Assembly (NCBI GenBank): GCA_963719855.1
Contig: CAVRDK010000005.1
Coordinates: forward strand, 62,001 to 126,000
Reading direction: 5' to 3'
Length of the DNA: 64,000 bases
Origin: CAIQPV01 sp963719855
Lineage (GTDB): Bacteria > Pseudomonadota > Gammaproteobacteria > Burkholderiales > Gallionellaceae
How positions within the stretch are numbered: the stretch's first letter is position 1; every line of letters begins with the position of its first letter. Position numbers and translations under genes: made by a program. Below the pieces are notes generated by a model that saw only the letters and a program-made list of their open reading frames with translations, made no database searches and was not told the origin of the DNA. Below are positions 46,150 through 55,207 of the stretch, in pieces.

Positions 46150-46243
46150 GTAGGATGGGTGGAGCGCAGCGTAACCCATCAATAACGAACCCCTTATTAT
46201 AATTATGGCTTTGATGGGTTGCGCTGCGCTCCACCCATCCTAC
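46150..46243. repeat. Long inverted repeat (GTAGGATGGGTGGAGCGCAG family)
   Basis: GTAGGATGGGTGGAGCGCAG from 46150 continuing to ACCCATCAA, then about 28 bp, then the inverse from 46211 (TTGATGGGTTGCGCTGCGCT) to 46243. Arms are nearly perfect over about 33 bp. Lies between convergent genes and could end both transcripts. Confidence 0.85.
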
Positions 46244-46262
46244 ATATAGTGCCAATCTGCAA

Positions 46263-47018
46263 TTACAACTCCAGCATCCCGCCCGTACAACTCTGCGCTT
46301 GTTCCAGCCGTGTCAATGTCGGCAGCAAGTTGAGGCCGGTGCTTCTCTTCAATTCGACCGCCTGTTCCTTGAGGTCGTCCAGATCGATGCTGATGGCATC
46401 GCCCGCTGCCCCGAAGGCAATGGTGTTGCCGCTGTCGCAGGAGGGAAAGGCGAGGGCGCGTCCCTCGAATGCGGCATGGATTCGTTCCAGGCTGGCCTCG
46501 TAGCCCTTGCTGCGCCCGAGAAGATTGACGGCCATGATGCCGTTGCTGCTCAGGCGTGCCTGTGCGGCCTGATAGAACGGCAGGGTATCGAGAGCCCCGG
46601 CGCGTGCATCGGCATCGAAGCCATCCACCAGTATCAGGTCCCAGTTCTTGTCGCTGGCCATCACATACTCGACGCCATCGCCGATCACCATATTCAGCCG
46701 CAACGGGTCTTCCGGCAGCTTGAAAAATTGCCGCGCGGCGGCCACTACCGCAGGTTCAATCTCCACCACCGTCAGCTTCGCCAGCGGGTAATTGCGGTAC
46801 AGATACTTGGTCAACGAGGCCGCGCCGAGGCCGATCAGCAAAACCTTGCGCGGGAAGCGCGACTCTTCCCGCAGTAGCAGGCTTGCCATCATCTCCTTGG
46901 TGTAGTCGAGTTCCAGATTCCACGGACGCGCGATGCGCATCGCGCCTTGTATCCACTCGGAGCCGAAGTGCAGCGTGCGCACGCCGGCTTCTTCGCGTAT
47001 GTCTATTGAGATTGCCAT
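46263..47018 (-). CDS. Spermidine synthase-like protein (Rossmann fold)
   Basis: 251 aa from the ATG at 47018. VLLIGLGAASLTKYLYR is the nucleotide-binding Gly motif, LTVVEIEPAVVAAARQFF carries the acidic residue, and WDLILVDGFDAD matches spermidine-synthase homologues. It lacks the N-terminal beta domain of true SpeE, so polyamine synthesis is uncertain. Its start overlaps the end of the nnrD-type gene by 16 bp. Confidence 0.8.
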   Translation of the reverse strand: MAISIDIREEAGVRTLHFGSEWIQGAMRIARPWNLELDYTKEMMASLLLREESRFPRKVLLIGLGAASLTKYLYRNYPLAKLTVVEIEPAVVAAARQFFKLPEDPLRLNMVIGDGVEYVMASDKNWDLILVDGFDADARAGALDTLPFYQAAQARLSSNGIMAVNLLGRSKGYEASLERIHAAFEGRALAFPSCDSGNTIAFGAAGDAISIDLDDLKEQAVELKRSTGLNLLPTLTRLEQAQSCTGGMLEL

Positions 47019-47854
47019 TGGTTTATCAGCCACCTTGCCCATTCTGTTAGTTCCGTTGCCGTCATGCCGACGGCAATTCCTTTTTCCGCCAGCGCATCAC
47101 CCGCCGTGCCGTGCAGGTGCGCTGCCAGCAGCAGCGCCTGATCTGCATTCAGCCCTTGCGCGATGAAGGCGGCGATCATGCCGGTCAGCACATCACCCAT
47201 GCCGGGCGCGCTCATGCCGGGGTTGCCGGTTTTGTTGAGATACGTCTTGCCGTCGCGGGTGACGCACACGCTGTCCGCGCCCTTGAGTACGACGCTGCAA
47301 TGCAGTTTTTCCGCAAGCTGTTGCGCGGCTGCGGTGCGTGCGGCCTGTACTTCTGTTGTCGTCATGCCGAGCAGACGCGCGGCTTCACCGGGATGCGGGG
47401 TAATGATGGTGGCGGCTTTGCGCGCGCGCAGGTCGTCTTGCAAATCGGGGTGGCGGGCGAGCAGGTTGAGTGCGTCGGCATCCAGCACCAGCGCGGTGTC
47501 CAGCTTGAGTACGTCGAACAGGAGTTTTTGCGCGGGGATTGAGGTGCCCATGCCGCAGCCGATGGCGAGCACGTCTGATTTAGTCAGGCGTAACGCACTG
47601 TCGGCCCGGTGCAGCATCAGTTCCGGCTGAACCATATCCACCGCTGGCGCATCCTCCGCCAGCAGGCCGACATGCACGCAGCCCGCACCCAGCTTTAGCG
47701 CGGCACGCCCGGCCAGCAATGCCGCACCGACCATACCGGAAGCGCCGCCGATCACCACCACCGTGCCGAACTGGCCCTTGTGGCTGTCGCGCGGACGCGG
47801 CTTGAGGAAGACGGAAACCTGTTTGTGGGTGATAACGGGGATGCGTTTGCTCAT
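47003..47854 (-). CDS. nnrD: ADP/ATP-dependent NAD(P)H-hydrate dehydratase
   Basis: 283 aa YjeF C-terminal-type carbohydrate kinase fold. VVVIGGASGMVGAALLAGRA, LVLDADALNLLA, ITPHPGEAARLLG and NPGMSAPGMGDVLTGMIAAF are the signatures. Repairs hydrated NAD(P)H. The epimerase (NnrE) domain is absent, so this is a single-domain form. Divergent from purL. Confidence 0.93.
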   Translation of the reverse strand: MSKRIPVITHKQVSVFLKPRPRDSHKGQFGTVVVIGGASGMVGAALLAGRAALKLGAGCVHVGLLAEDAPAVDMVQPELMLHRADSALRLTKSDVLAIGCGMGTSIPAQKLLFDVLKLDTALVLDADALNLLARHPDLQDDLRARKAATIITPHPGEAARLLGMTTTEVQAARTAAAQQLAEKLHCSVVLKGADSVCVTRDGKTYLNKTGNPGMSAPGMGDVLTGMIAAFIAQGLNADQALLLAAHLHGTAGDALAEKGIAVGMTATELTEWARWLINQWQSQ

Positions 47855-47889
47855 GTTTCAAGGGGGCACTGGCATATGGATGTGCATAG

Positions 47890-47895
47890 TATAAT
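47890..47895 (+). promoter_or_regulatory. -10 box of purL
   Basis: A perfect TATAAT 34 bp before the ATG at 47929. No good -35 hexamer is visible at 16-18 bp. Confidence 0.45.
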
Positions 47896-47928
47896 CGCGC
47901 TTTGCCATTTCATTGCCATCGTATGCCC

Positions 47929-50900
47929 ATGTTTCGAGTCTCTGCCGGTAAAACCGCCCTTTCCTCCTTCCGTCTCGAAAAGCTGCGCGCCGCCCTCAAG
48001 GAGGCCGCTCCCAATGTTGCGCTGGCGGATACACGCCACTGGTATTTCGTAGCCTTCAAGAACATGGCGCTGGCGAAGGGCGACGCGGCGCTGCTGGATC
48101 GCTTGCTTGGGCTGGATGAGTTGGCGGGAGAGCCGAGTGGCGCGAACATGCTGGAGCATCTGCTGGTGGTGCCTCGTCTGGGCACGATTTCACCGTGGTC
48201 TTCCAAGGCCACCGACATCGCGCAACATTGCGCGCTGCCGCAGGTGGAGCGCATCGAGCGCGGCGTGGCGTATTACTTCAAGACTAAAAACGGCAAGGCG
48301 CTGACCGAAGCAGAGCGCAAGGCGGTGTTGCCGCTGCTGCATGACCGCATGACGGAATCCGTACTGGATAAATTCGACGGCGTGGCGGAAAAAATATTCC
48401 AGCACGGCACGCCACAGCCACTCAAAAGCGTGGACATCCTTAAAGGCGGCAAAGCCGCATTGGAAGCGGCCAACCGCGAACTGGGGCTGGCGCTTTCCGC
48501 CGACGAGATTGATTACCTGGTGGAGAATTTCCAGCGGCTCGCGCGTAATCCCACCGACGTGGAGTTGATGATGTTCGCGCAGGCCAATTCCGAGCACTGC
48601 CGCCACAAGATTTTTAACGCCGACTGGATTATCGACGACGAGCAGCAAGCCATTTCGCTGTTCGGTATGATCCGCAACACGCACAAGCTGCATCCCGCAG
48701 GCACGGTGGTGGCGTACTCCGATAATTCCTCCGTCATCGAGGGCGCTACTGTCGAACGCTTCTACCCGCGCGCCGACGGCGGCTATGCCTTCAGCTCCGA
48801 ACTGACGCACACGCTGATGAAGGTGGAGACGCACAACCATCCTACGGCGATTGCGCCGTTCGCCGGTGCGGCGACGGGCGCGGGCGGCGAAATTCGCGAC
48901 GAAGGCGCGACCGGTATTGGTTCCAAGCCCAAGGCGGGGTTGACAGGTTTTTCTGTTTCCAATTTGAATATTCCGGGGTTTGTGCAGCCGTGGGAGGGTA
49001 ATGGATACGGTCGTCCCTCCCGCATTGCCTCCGCGCTACAAATCATGCTCGACGGCCCCATCGGCGGTGCGGCGTTCAACAACGAATTCGGACGCCCGAA
49101 CCTGTGCGGATATTTCCGCACCTTCGAAGAAAACGTCAACGGCGAGATGCGCGGCTACCACAAGCCGATCATGCTGGCGGGCGGCCTCGGCAGCATCAGG
49201 GCGGAGCACACGCACAAACATCCGCTTACAACGGGCGCGCTGCTGATTCAACTCGGCGGCCCCGGCATGTTGATCGGTCTGGGCGGCGGCGCGGCTTCCA
49301 GCATGGACACCGGCGCGAACGCGGAGAATCTGGACTTCGATTCGGTGCAGCGCGGTAACCCAGAGATGCAGCGCCGCGCGCAGGAGGTGATAGACCGCTG
49401 CTGGCAGATGGGCGACAACAACCCCATCCAGTCCATCCACGACGTCGGTGCGGGCGGCATTTCCAATGCGCTGCCGGAGTTGGTGCATGGTGGCGGCAAG
49501 GGTGGACGCTTCGAGTTGCGCGCGGTGCCGAGCGAAGAGCGCGGCATGTCGCCGATGCAAATCTGGAGCAACGAGGCGCAGGAACGCTATGTGCTGGCGA
49601 TTCCGCCGCAACGCTTGGACGAATTCAAGGCGTTGTGCGAACGCGAACGCTGCCCATTCGCCGTGCTGGGGCAGGCGATAGATGACGACAGCCTGATCGT
49701 GCATGACGAAGAATTCAACAACAACGCAGTGAACATGCCGCTGTCCGTGTTGCTCGGCAAGCCGCCGAAGATGACGCGCAAGGTGAAGCGCGAATCCGTG
49801 AGATTGCCAGCGTTCGATGTGAGCAAGATCAATCTGAAAGAAGCTATAGAGCGCGTGCTGCGCCTGCCTTCCGTGGCGGACAAGACTTTCTTGATCAGCA
49901 TCGGTGACCGTACCGTGGGTGGCATGACCGCGCGCGACCAGATGGTCGGCCCGTGGCAGGTTCCTGTGGCCGACGTCGCCGTGACACTGATGGGTTACAA
50001 CACCAATCTCGGCGAGGCGTTCGCGCTGGGCGAACGCACTCCGCTGGCAGTTCTGAATGCACCCGCTTCCGGGCGCATGGCGGTAGGCGAGGCGATCACC
50101 AACATCGCCGCCGCGCGCATCGCAAAAATCGGCGACATCAAACTTTCTGCCAACTGGATGGCGGCGGCGGGGCATCACGGCGAAGACGCCGCGCTGTTCG
50201 ACACCGTCAAGGCGGTGGGTATGGAACTGTGCCCACAGCTAGGCATCAGCATTCCCGTGGGCAAGGATTCCATGTCCATGAAGACTGCCTGGAAAGAGAG
50301 CGAACAGAACAAGGCTGTCACTGCACCGTTGTCCCTCATCGTAACCGCCTTCGCACCCTGCGCCGATGCGCGCCAGACCCTCACGCCGCAACTCGCGGCC
50401 GATCTCGATACCGTGGTGCTGCTGTTCGATCTGGGCCAAGGAAAAAATCGCATGGGCGGTTCGGCGCTGGCACAGGTGTACAAACAGGTGGGCGATGTCG
50501 TGCCGGATGTGGATGATGCGCGGCAACTCAAAAAATTCTTCGAAATGATCCAGCGCCTGAATGGCGCGGGGAAATTGCTGGCCTATCACGACCGTTCCGA
50601 TGGCGGCATGCTCGCCGCATTGTGCGAGATGGCGTTCGCTTCCCACATCGGACTGAGCGTTGATCTGGACGAACTGAAAGGCGATGCCATCAGCGTCCTG
50701 TTTAACGAAGAACTTGGCGCGCTGGTGCAAGTGCGCCGTAGCGACTTGGCGGAAATCTTCGTGCAGTGCGACGAAGCAGGGCTGGTTGCGGTGCACGAAG
50801 TGGCGAGGCTGAATACGCGCGGCACCATCGAGATCAAGCGCGCGGGAAACATATTATTTAGCGAAAACGCAATCGTGCTGCAACGCATCTGGTCGGAGAC

Positions 50901-51966
50901 AACACACCAGATGCAGAAGCTGCGCGACAACCCCGCCTGCGCGCAACAGGAATATAACCGCATCCTTGAAGCCAACGATCCCGGCCTGCATGTGAAGCTG
51001 ACTTACGACCTGAACGAAAATCCTGCCCTGCTCCTTCCCCCTTGCAGAGGGAAGGCTGGGATGGGGGTAGAAGCTCACTGTGAAAGCCAAGTTTCTACCC
51101 CCTCCCCAACCCTCCCCCTGCAAGGGGGAGGGAGCATACTGTCACGCCCCAAAATCGCCATCCTTCGCGAACAAGGCGTAAACGGCCATGTTGAAATGGC
51201 CGCTGCCTTCGACCGCGCCGGATTCGGGGCGGTGGACGTGCACATGAGCGACATCATCGCCGGGCGCATTGCGCTGGCCGATTTCAAAGGCGTGGCGGCC
51301 TGCGGCGGTTTTTCCTACGGCGACGTGCTGGGCGCGGGCGAGGGCTGGGCCAAATCCATCCTGTTCAACCCGAGAGCACGCGACGAGTTCGAGGCGTTCT
51401 TCCAGCGTAACGACACGTTTGCACTGGGTGTGTGCAACGGCTGCCAGATGATGAGCAACCTGCACGAGATCATTCCCGGCGCTGCACACTGGGCGCACTT
51501 CGCTCGTAACCAGTCCGAACAATTCGAGGCGCGCTTCGTGATGGTCGAAGTGCAAGCATCCCCCTCGATCCTGTTCGACGGCATGGCGGGAAGCCGCATG
51601 CCCATTGTCGTGGCGCACGGTGAAGGCTATGCCGATTTTAGTTCCGACATCACGCCCGCAAGCGGGCATGAGTCTTCTCTGAAACTTCGTTTTGGCAATG
51701 CGAAAAAACTGCAAGCCGCGCAACCGCTGGTCACCCTGCGCTATGTGGATAACAGCGGCGAACCGACTGAAATTTACCCGCTCAACCCAAATGGCTCCCC
51801 GCAAGGTATCACTGGGCTTACCACGTCGGACGGACGCTTTTCGATCATGATGCCGCACCCCGAGCGCGTGTTCCGTGCCGTGCAAAATTCCTGGTATCCG
51901 CGCGAGTGGCAAGAGAACGGTGCATGGCTGCGTCTGTTCCAGAATGCAAGGAAATGGGTGGGGTAG
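47929..51966 (+). CDS. purL: Phosphoribosylformylglycinamidine synthase
   Basis: 1345 aa from the ATG at 47929 (MFRVSAGKTALSSFRLEKLR). Large single-chain PurL: N-terminal domain, two AIRS-type halves (MKVETHNHPTAIAPFAGAAT; HDVGAGGISNALPELVHGGG), and a C-terminal glutamine amidotransferase with nucleophile Cys in GVCNGCQMM and His/Glu near the end (MMPHPERVF). Fourth step of purine synthesis. Between the synthetase half and the glutaminase (YDLNENPA to RPKIAILREQ, residues about 1035-1070) there is a 34-residue stretch encoded by a C/G-rich palindromic repeat, in frame. Confidence 0.97.
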   Translation: MFRVSAGKTALSSFRLEKLRAALKEAAPNVALADTRHWYFVAFKNMALAKGDAALLDRLLGLDELAGEPSGANMLEHLLVVPRLGTISPWSSKATDIAQHCALPQVERIERGVAYYFKTKNGKALTEAERKAVLPLLHDRMTESVLDKFDGVAEKIFQHGTPQPLKSVDILKGGKAALEAANRELGLALSADEIDYLVENFQRLARNPTDVELMMFAQANSEHCRHKIFNADWIIDDEQQAISLFGMIRNTHKLHPAGTVVAYSDNSSVIEGATVERFYPRADGGYAFSSELTHTLMKVETHNHPTAIAPFAGAATGAGGEIRDEGATGIGSKPKAGLTGFSVSNLNIPGFVQPWEGNGYGRPSRIASALQIMLDGPIGGAAFNNEFGRPNLCGYFRTFEENVNGEMRGYHKPIMLAGGLGSIRAEHTHKHPLTTGALLIQLGGPGMLIGLGGGAASSMDTGANAENLDFDSVQRGNPEMQRRAQEVIDRCWQMGDNNPIQSIHDVGAGGISNALPELVHGGGKGGRFELRAVPSEERGMSPMQIWSNEAQERYVLAIPPQRLDEFKALCERERCPFAVLGQAIDDDSLIVHDEEFNNNAVNMPLSVLLGKPPKMTRKVKRESVRLPAFDVSKINLKEAIERVLRLPSVADKTFLISIGDRTVGGMTARDQMVGPWQVPVADVAVTLMGYNTNLGEAFALGERTPLAVLNAPASGRMAVGEAITNIAAARIAKIGDIKLSANWMAAAGHHGEDAALFDTVKAVGMELCPQLGISIPVGKDSMSMKTAWKESEQNKAVTAPLSLIVTAFAPCADARQTLTPQLAADLDTVVLLFDLGQGKNRMGGSALAQVYKQVGDVVPDVDDARQLKKFFEMIQRLNGAGKLLAYHDRSDGGMLAALCEMAFASHIGLSVDLDELKGDAISVLFNEELGALVQVRRSDLAEIFVQCDEAGLVAVHEVARLNTRGTIEIKRAGNILFSENAIVLQRIWSETTHQMQKLRDNPACAQQEYNRILEANDPGLHVKLTYDLNENPALLLPPCRGKAGMGVEAHCESQVSTPSPTLPLQGGGSILSRPKIAILREQGVNGHVEMAAAFDRAGFGAVDVHMSDIIAGRIALADFKGVAACGGFSYGDVLGAGEGWAKSILFNPRARDEFEAFFQRNDTFALGVCNGCQMMSNLHEIIPGAAHWAHFARNQSEQFEARFVMVEVQASPSILFDGMAGSRMPIVVAHGEGYADFSSDITPASGHESSLKLRFGNAKKLQAAQPLVTLRYVDNSGEPTEIYPLNPNGSPQGITGLTTSDGRFSIMMPHPERVFRAVQNSWYPREWQENGAWLRLFQNARKWVG
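51032..51134. repeat. C/G-rich palindromic element inserted in frame in purL
   Basis: CTTCCCCCTTGCAGAGGGAA, GGCTGGGATGGGGGTAGA, then after a 20 bp variable centre TTTCTACCCCCTCCCCAACC and CCTGCAAGGGGGAGGG. Clearly the same element as in the valS-mutY and dnaK-grpE gaps. It is translated without a stop. Confidence 0.85.
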
Positions 51967-52070
51967 TTTCTTAGAGGCGCCCTAACGGGCATGGCAATTG
52001 CCACCCTGAATGATGAAACAAATGCAAATCCCCCTCCACCGGGTGCCCGGCCAAAAGCTTTTCGGATTCG

Positions 52071-52134
52071 CTCCCCCCTTTTTCCAAGGGGGGTTGTTTA
52101 CCCACTTTGGGAAAGGGGGGCTAGGGGGGATTTG
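52071..52134. repeat. C/G-rich inverted repeat between purL and yyaL-type gene
   Basis: CCCCCCTTTTTCC facing GGGAAAGGGGGG, with an extra GGGGGG tract. A different sub-family from the 24549/51032/63169 element. The remainder of this 232 bp gap shows nothing else recognisable. Confidence 0.65.
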
Positions 52135-52198
52135 ATGTTGTTTCACGTTAAAGCAAAACAGGCAAGATGTTCGAAGTAAAACTCTGGATACGCCAGCC

Positions 52199-53968
52199 AT
52201 GCCAAACCGCCTCGCCCAAGAAACCAGCCCTTATTTGCAGCAGCATGCCGGTAACCCGGTGGACTGGTTTCCATGGGGCGAGGAAGCGCTGCGGTGCGCG
52301 CGCGAACAGGATAAGCCCATCCTGCTTTCCATCGGTTATTCCGCCTGCCACTGGTGCCATGTCATGGCGCATGAGTCGTTCGAGGATGCCGAGGTCGCGG
52401 CGGTGATGAATCAACATTTCATCAACATCAAGGTGGATCGCGAAGAGCGCCCTGATCTCGACCACATTTACCAGACCGCCCATGCCATGCTGACCCAGCG
52501 CAATGGCGGCTGGCCGCTTACCTTGTTTCTGACGCCGGATCAAACGCCGTTTTTCGGTGGCACTTATTTCCCCAAACAGGCGCGCTACAACTTGCCCGGT
52601 TTCGTGCCGTTGCTGAAACAAGTGGCCGAACTATACCGCACGCGCCGAAATGATATTGCCAAGCAAAATGTGTCACTTCTTCAAACGCTTGGCGCCATGC
52701 TACCCAGTGCGGAAGGTCGAGTCAGTATCAGCAAGACGCCGCTTGATGATGCGTGCAATGAAATGCGGCAAACCTTCGATCCCGTTTATGGCGGCTTTGG
52801 CGGTGCACCCAAGTTTCCGCGCCCGACCGATATGGGGTTATTGTTAAAACTGGCCGCTCACGACGGCGACTCTGATAGGCGCAACATGGCGCTCCATACA
52901 CTGCGCAAAATGGCGGAGGGCGGCATCCACGATCAGTTGGGCGGCGGCTTTTGCCGCTACAGCGTGGATGAGCGTTGGGCCATACCCCACTTTGAAAAAA
53001 TGCTGTACGACAACGGCCCGCTGTTGGCGCTTTACGCCGATGCAACTACGCTGACCGGCGAGGCATTGTTCAAGCGCGTGGCGCAAGGCATTGCAGGCTG
53101 GGCCATGCGCGAGATGCAAGCGCCCCAAGGCGGTTACTATTCGAGCCTGGATGCGGATTCCGAACACGAGGAAGGCAAGTTTTACGTATGGACGCCGGAG
53201 CAGGTCGCCAGCCTGCTGAGCGCGGAGGAATACGCCATCGCATCTGCCCACTATGGCCTGGATCAGCCGCCCAACTTTGAAAACAGGCATTGGAATTTAC
53301 TCGTTACCAAGCCGTTGGACGCAGTGGCGCAAGCGCTTCATCTGCCGCTGGAACAAGTCGAGCAACGACTCGCCAGCGCGAAACAAAAACTGTTCGCCGC
53401 ACGTGCGAGCCGGGTGCGCCCGGGGCGCGACGAAAAGATTCTGGTCAGTTGGAATGCGCTCATGATTAAAGGCATGGCGCATGCAGGCAGAATGCTGGAT
53501 CAACCGGCATGGATCACTTCTGCGCAGCGCGCAGCAGATTTTATCCGCACCGCGATGTGGCAAAATGGTCGCCTGCTGGCGACCTGCAAGGATGGCAAGG
53601 CGCATCTAAATGCCTATCTGGATGACTATGCCTTTATGCTGGATGCCTTGCTGGAATTGCTGCAAGCGCAGTTCCGCCGGGTTGATCTGGAGTTTGCCCG
53701 CGCACTCGCCGACGTATTGCTGGAACAGTTCGAGGATCGGCAGGAGGGTGGCTTTTTCTTCACCAGTCACGATCACGAAAAACTCATCCATCGCCCCAAG
53801 CCCGGCCATGACAACGCCATGCCGTCTGGCAATGGCATCGCGGCATTCGCTTTGCAGCGCCTTGGACATCTGTTAGGTGAGGCGCGCTATCTCGAAGCAG
53901 CCGAGCGCACGCTGACACTTTTTATCCACAGCTTGCGCAACAACCAGCGGGCTTTACGAGCCAGTTGA
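52199..53968 (+). CDS. YyaL/SSP411-family thioredoxin-domain protein, 5' part (frameshifted)
   Basis: 589 aa in this frame. N-terminal thioredoxin-like domain beginning NRLAQETSPYLQQHAGNPVD, with GYSACHWCHVMAHESFED (C-x2-C), then a six-hairpin (alpha/alpha)6 domain related to N-acylglucosamine epimerases (FPRPTDMGLLLKL; RPGRDEKILVSWNALMIKG). Near 53944 the frame goes out of register (NNQRALRAS then stop), while the conserved C-terminus continues in the next frame. The biochemical function of this family is not settled. Confidence 0.88.
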   Translation: MPNRLAQETSPYLQQHAGNPVDWFPWGEEALRCAREQDKPILLSIGYSACHWCHVMAHESFEDAEVAAVMNQHFINIKVDREERPDLDHIYQTAHAMLTQRNGGWPLTLFLTPDQTPFFGGTYFPKQARYNLPGFVPLLKQVAELYRTRRNDIAKQNVSLLQTLGAMLPSAEGRVSISKTPLDDACNEMRQTFDPVYGGFGGAPKFPRPTDMGLLLKLAAHDGDSDRRNMALHTLRKMAEGGIHDQLGGGFCRYSVDERWAIPHFEKMLYDNGPLLALYADATTLTGEALFKRVAQGIAGWAMREMQAPQGGYYSSLDADSEHEEGKFYVWTPEQVASLLSAEEYAIASAHYGLDQPPNFENRHWNLLVTKPLDAVAQALHLPLEQVEQRLASAKQKLFAARASRVRPGRDEKILVSWNALMIKGMAHAGRMLDQPAWITSAQRAADFIRTAMWQNGRLLATCKDGKAHLNAYLDDYAFMLDALLELLQAQFRRVDLEFARALADVLLEQFEDRQEGGFFFTSHDHEKLIHRPKPGHDNAMPSGNGIAAFALQRLGHLLGEARYLEAAERTLTLFIHSLRNNQRALRAS

Positions 53969-54243
53969 TGGTGTTGCAGGAATATCTCATACCGCCGCAA
54001 ATCGTTATTCTGCGAAGTGCGCCGGGAGCAAGCGCGGCATGGCGATCACAACTGTTGCAGCACTATTGGCCCGGCACTCTGATCCTCGCATTGGAAGGTG
54101 ATTTCGCCGATTTGCCGGAGACGCTGGCGAAACCGAGTTCGCAAGGTGTCAGCGCATGGGTTTGTCAGGGCGTAAAATGCTTACCGGCCATCAACGATTG
54201 TCAGCGATTGATTGATGTTTGCCAATCAGGTGAGACAGGCTAA
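53965..54243 (+). pseudogene. C-terminal fragment of the YyaL-type gene
   Basis: This frame, read from about 53946, gives PAGFTSQLMVLQEYLIPPQI, the usual continuation of YyaL-type proteins, and ends with WVCQGVKCLPAINDCQRLID. One extra C at 53944-53945 restores a single protein of about 680 aa. It is not an independent gene. Confidence 0.75.
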
Positions 54244-54257
54244 ATTCAAGGCTCCCT

Positions 54258-54707
54258 TTATTCCTTCCACATCATCGTAAATGCCGGGTACATATCAGGA
54301 CGGTTTTGCAAGTCCATTAATTTGTGGTTTAGAAAAGCAGGAACAAACACAAAGGTAAATTTAGAGGGATCTTTTTTAAAAACACTTTCCGTTTTAACAC
54401 TAGGATAATTGGGAGTCGCTGCTTGTTGTACCAGATGGTCAACCATCGAAGAATTTGCACCTTCATTTTCCAGCGCAATAGCTTTGAACTGTTCAGACTC
54501 TGTGATTTGCTTCAAATACCATTCATGATTTCTAACAGGCTGAGTTATTTTCTTATCATGTAACCGATGTTTAACAGGAGCAACAGTCTCATTATTGCCC
54601 TGTGACTGGTCGCGTATCTTATCGCGATCTTGCCACTGTTCAGCCGCAAAGGATTGAATGTGGGCAAGGCTCAATAAAAAGAGCAGGACTGTTAACGTGG
54701 TTTTCAT
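54258..54707 (-). CDS. Secreted protein of unknown function
   Basis: 149 aa with AGGTGAG upstream of the ATG. Signal peptide TTLTVLLFLLSLAHIQSFA, then a charged region and a C-terminal part (KFTFVFVPAFLNHKLMDLQN) without a family I recognise. Base composition is visibly richer in A/T than the neighbours, and it stands alone between yyaL and a tRNA gene; horizontal acquisition is possible. Confidence 0.6.
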   Translation of the reverse strand: MKTTLTVLLFLLSLAHIQSFAAEQWQDRDKIRDQSQGNNETVAPVKHRLHDKKITQPVRNHEWYLKQITESEQFKAIALENEGANSSMVDHLVQQAATPNYPSVKTESVFKKDPSKFTFVFVPAFLNHKLMDLQNRPDMYPAFTMMWKE

Positions 54708-55066
54708 AACAAAATAGTCTCACCTATTACACAAATATCAAAAAACTTGCGGCAGTTCCGGAGGGGATGCCACTTTCATTCCCCCTGAGTCTGCATATAG
54801 ATAAGCGTGTTGTTTTATCACTATGAATTTGTTCGTGTCTTTCGTTAACCAATAACTTAGCGCATGTTTCATCGCAATTAGTCAGTGAGATGGCTAGTTA
54901 GTTCATCAGGGCAACTGCTTTTTCTAGGTTTTTCTGGCATCTTCATTATCCTTTCGTTAGCATAGTGAATGATGTTGCATTGAGCAAATGCGGTTGCAAA
55001 CGGATTGCATTTTCAGAAATAAACTTAACAGGGAAAGGCCCGCATCGCTGTAAGCCTTATTTTATA
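54708..55066. other. AT-rich intergenic region without recognised gene
   Basis: 359 bp. A short GGGGATG / CATTCCCC hairpin at about 54764-54785 is the only local structure seen. A 19-codon frame starting inside it (after GGAGGGG) is too short to call. No repeat family of the window occurs here. Confidence 0.5.
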
Positions 55067-55142
55067 TGGTGCCCCGAACACGAATCGAACGTGTGACCTA
55101 CCCCTTAGGAGGGGGTCGCTCTATCCACTGGGCTACCGGGGC
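55067..55142 (-). tRNA. tRNA-Arg (anticodon CCT)
   Basis: 76 nt including an encoded CCA. Acceptor stem GCCCCGG with TCGGGGC, D-arm TAGCCCAGTGGATAGAGC, anticodon loop CTCCTAA, T-arm with GTTCGATTC. Reads AGG codons. Isolated, with no neighbouring tRNA. Confidence 0.95.
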
Positions 55143-55207
55143 GTGCCGGTATTCTAACGTAAAAGCGCTACCCACTGCATGAGGAAACGCAGGATAAGGA
55201 GTGTGAA

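Noticed and set aside
49036..50178. 380-codon minus-strand frame opposite purL
   Set aside because: Antisense shadow caused by GC-rich codon use; the sense gene is certain.
54769..54828. 19-codon frame after GGAGGGG
   Set aside because: Too short and located in a hairpin; no supporting evidence.
55067..55142. tRNA-Arg as an attachment site with flanking direct repeat
   Set aside because: No second copy of the tRNA 3' end and no integrase gene were seen nearby.
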